This document shows positions 63,151 to 64,000 of a stretch of DNA of 64,000 nt, piece after piece. Each line of letters starts with the position of its first letter. Within the stretch, counting starts at the first letter, position 1. Location: the NCBI RefSeq assembly GCF_003315135.1, contig NZ_QNRK01000017.1, positions 52,821 to 116,820 of the forward strand. Direction: 5' to 3'. A program made the position numbers and the translations under genes. Origin of the DNA: Roseiarcus fermentans (lineage in GTDB: Bacteria > Pseudomonadota > Alphaproteobacteria > Rhizobiales > Beijerinckiaceae). A model generated the notes under the pieces. It ran no database searches. It was not told the DNA's origin and saw only the letters and a program-made list of their open reading frames with translations.

Positions 63151-63614
63151 GCGGCGCGCGCGGCGCCGCCGCAGGGAAAACGACGCCGCGCCGACCGGCC
63201 CCGGCGCGGGGCGGAATGCCGAACACAATCCGGCCGAAACCCTCGCCCATCGTGGCGGCTTTCCTCATCGGTCGCCGTCGGCGCGGCCTCGAAAGTCGGC
63301 GACGCCGACACGCGCCGGCTTCACGATGACGCCGGTCCGGCATAACCTTCCGGACCGCGCCGCCGTTCCGCCGACCGGCGGCAGGGCGGATCGGAGCGCG
63401 CCGGCTCCGGCGTTGGGGGGGCGGCGCAGATTCGGGAGGAAGGCGATGCGAGCGGAGCCGATCGAGCGCGCGCGGACGGGGACCGGGCGGGCGATGCGCC
63501 CCGGCCGGTCCGATCGCGCGGCGCGGCGGAACGCGCCGGCGCGCCGGCGCAAGCGATGCGAATCGCGCCCGGGCGGGCGATCGCGCCACCCCGAGACGAC
63601 CTGAAGGACCGACC
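63151..63614. other. Intergenic region, no gene recognised
   Basis: This very GC-rich 464-bp stretch lies between the cysK promoter and the HAD hydrolase start. Open frames on both strands are Arg/Ala-rich and without families. It must hold the promoter of the HAD gene. Confidence 0.5.
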
Positions 63615-64000
63615 ATGGACGACATCGTCTTCCTGTTCGACGTCGACAACACGCTGCTCGACAACGACCGCGTGCAGCAGGACCTCGACGCGCATCTTTC
63701 CGCCGCCTACGGCGAGGCGAGGCGAAGCCGCTACTGGGCGATCTACGACGAGCTGTTCGCGACGCTCGGCTACGCCGACTATTTCGGCGCGCTGCAGCGG
63801 CTCCGTCTCGAAGCCCTTTACGAGCCCCGCCTGCTCGCGCTCGCGGCATGGCTGATCGACTATCCTTTCGCCGAGCGGCTGTTCCCCGGCGCCCTCGATG
63901 CGGTCGACCACGTGCGCCAATGGGGCCGCGTCGTCCTCTTGTCGGACGGCGACGCGGTGTACCAGCCGCGCAAGGCCGAGCGTTCGGGCCTCTCGGGCGC
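63615..64000 (+). CDS. HAD-superfamily hydrolase, N-terminal part (cut by the window end)
   Basis: The frame from the ATG at 63615 (ribosome site gaagga) is open to the window end, giving about 128 residues. HAD motif I is IVFLFDVDNTLLDND (about residues 4-18) with the nucleophile Asp at 9 and Asp at 11. Motif II is VVLLSDGDAVYQPRK near residue 108. A helical cap lies between (ARRSRYWAIYDELFATLGYA). It is probably a small-molecule phosphatase; the substrate cannot be told. Confidence 0.88.
   Translation, partial: MDDIVFLFDVDNTLLDNDRVQQDLDAHLSAAYGEARRSRYWAIYDELFATLGYADYFGALQRLRLEALYEPRLLALAAWLIDYPFAERLFPGALDAVDHVRQWGRVVLLSDGDAVYQPRKAERSGLSG

Overview
The window is a 64 kb, very GC-rich stretch without rRNA genes, insertion sequences or CRISPR arrays. 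Gene content points to an alphaproteobacterium of the order Hyphomicrobiales (Rhizobiales): a MucR/Ros-type regulator, a five-step hut pathway with hutF and hutG, yejABEF, bacterial Ku and a multidomain LigD, short GC-rich palindromic repeats, and a GAAC-N7-GAAC LexA box of the alphaproteobacterial type. The genus cannot be fixed from the sequence alone.

Layout. 1-1873: the start of a large adhesin-like gene (minus strand) built on a 630-bp tandem repeat, cut by the window edge. 2456-2502: a tRNA 3'-half relic. 2745-3185: a MucR-like regulator. 3349-13294: a seven-gene minus-strand operon (amidohydrolase, amino-acid permease, glutamine-synthetase-like ligase, aldehyde and alcohol dehydrogenases, choline-kinase-like protein, FAD/GcvT oxidoreductase), divergent from an RpiR regulator. 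It looks like a gamma-glutamylated route for an amine or amino alcohol. 14312-22022: the complete histidine utilisation locus, hutC-hutF on minus and hutI-hutH-hutG-hutU on plus. 22038-29775: yejA-yejB-yejE-yejF-deoB-HIT, a peptide importer coupled to nucleotide salvage enzymes. 29943-39000: mostly housekeeping genes (two acetyltransferases, alanine racemase, secreted histidine phosphatase, polyprenyl diphosphate synthase, DUF2007, a methyltransferase), then a kbl-SDR-tdh threonine-to-glycine group. 39019-40293: a dense nest of palindromic interspersed repeats with an orphan LexA box. 40310-40870: an acetate transporter. 41416-52665: a twelve-gene operon with a BMP-type ABC importer, two isochorismatase-fold hydrolases, AtzG/AtzE/AtzH-like proteins, an amidohydrolase, a 5-formyltetrahydrofolate cyclo-ligase-like protein and a 2-oxoglutarate oxygenase. 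52905-57579: ku and ligD on minus, with a plus-strand BRCT-like/TPR gene between them. 57796-59607: an AtzF-type allophanate hydrolase. 59982-64000: an acyltransferase, a TauE/SafE transporter, cysK and the start of a HAD hydrolase.

How the genes work together. The window is dominated by nitrogen scavenging: histidine, threonine, an unidentified amine, and an unidentified ureide that the AtzE/G/H set plus allophanate hydrolase would strip to ammonia and CO2. The 41-52 kb operon with the nearby atzF is the best candidate for an undescribed pathway. The BRCT-like/TPR protein between ku and ligD is the best candidate for an undescribed repair factor, and the yej-deoB-HIT operon for an undescribed uptake-and-salvage route.
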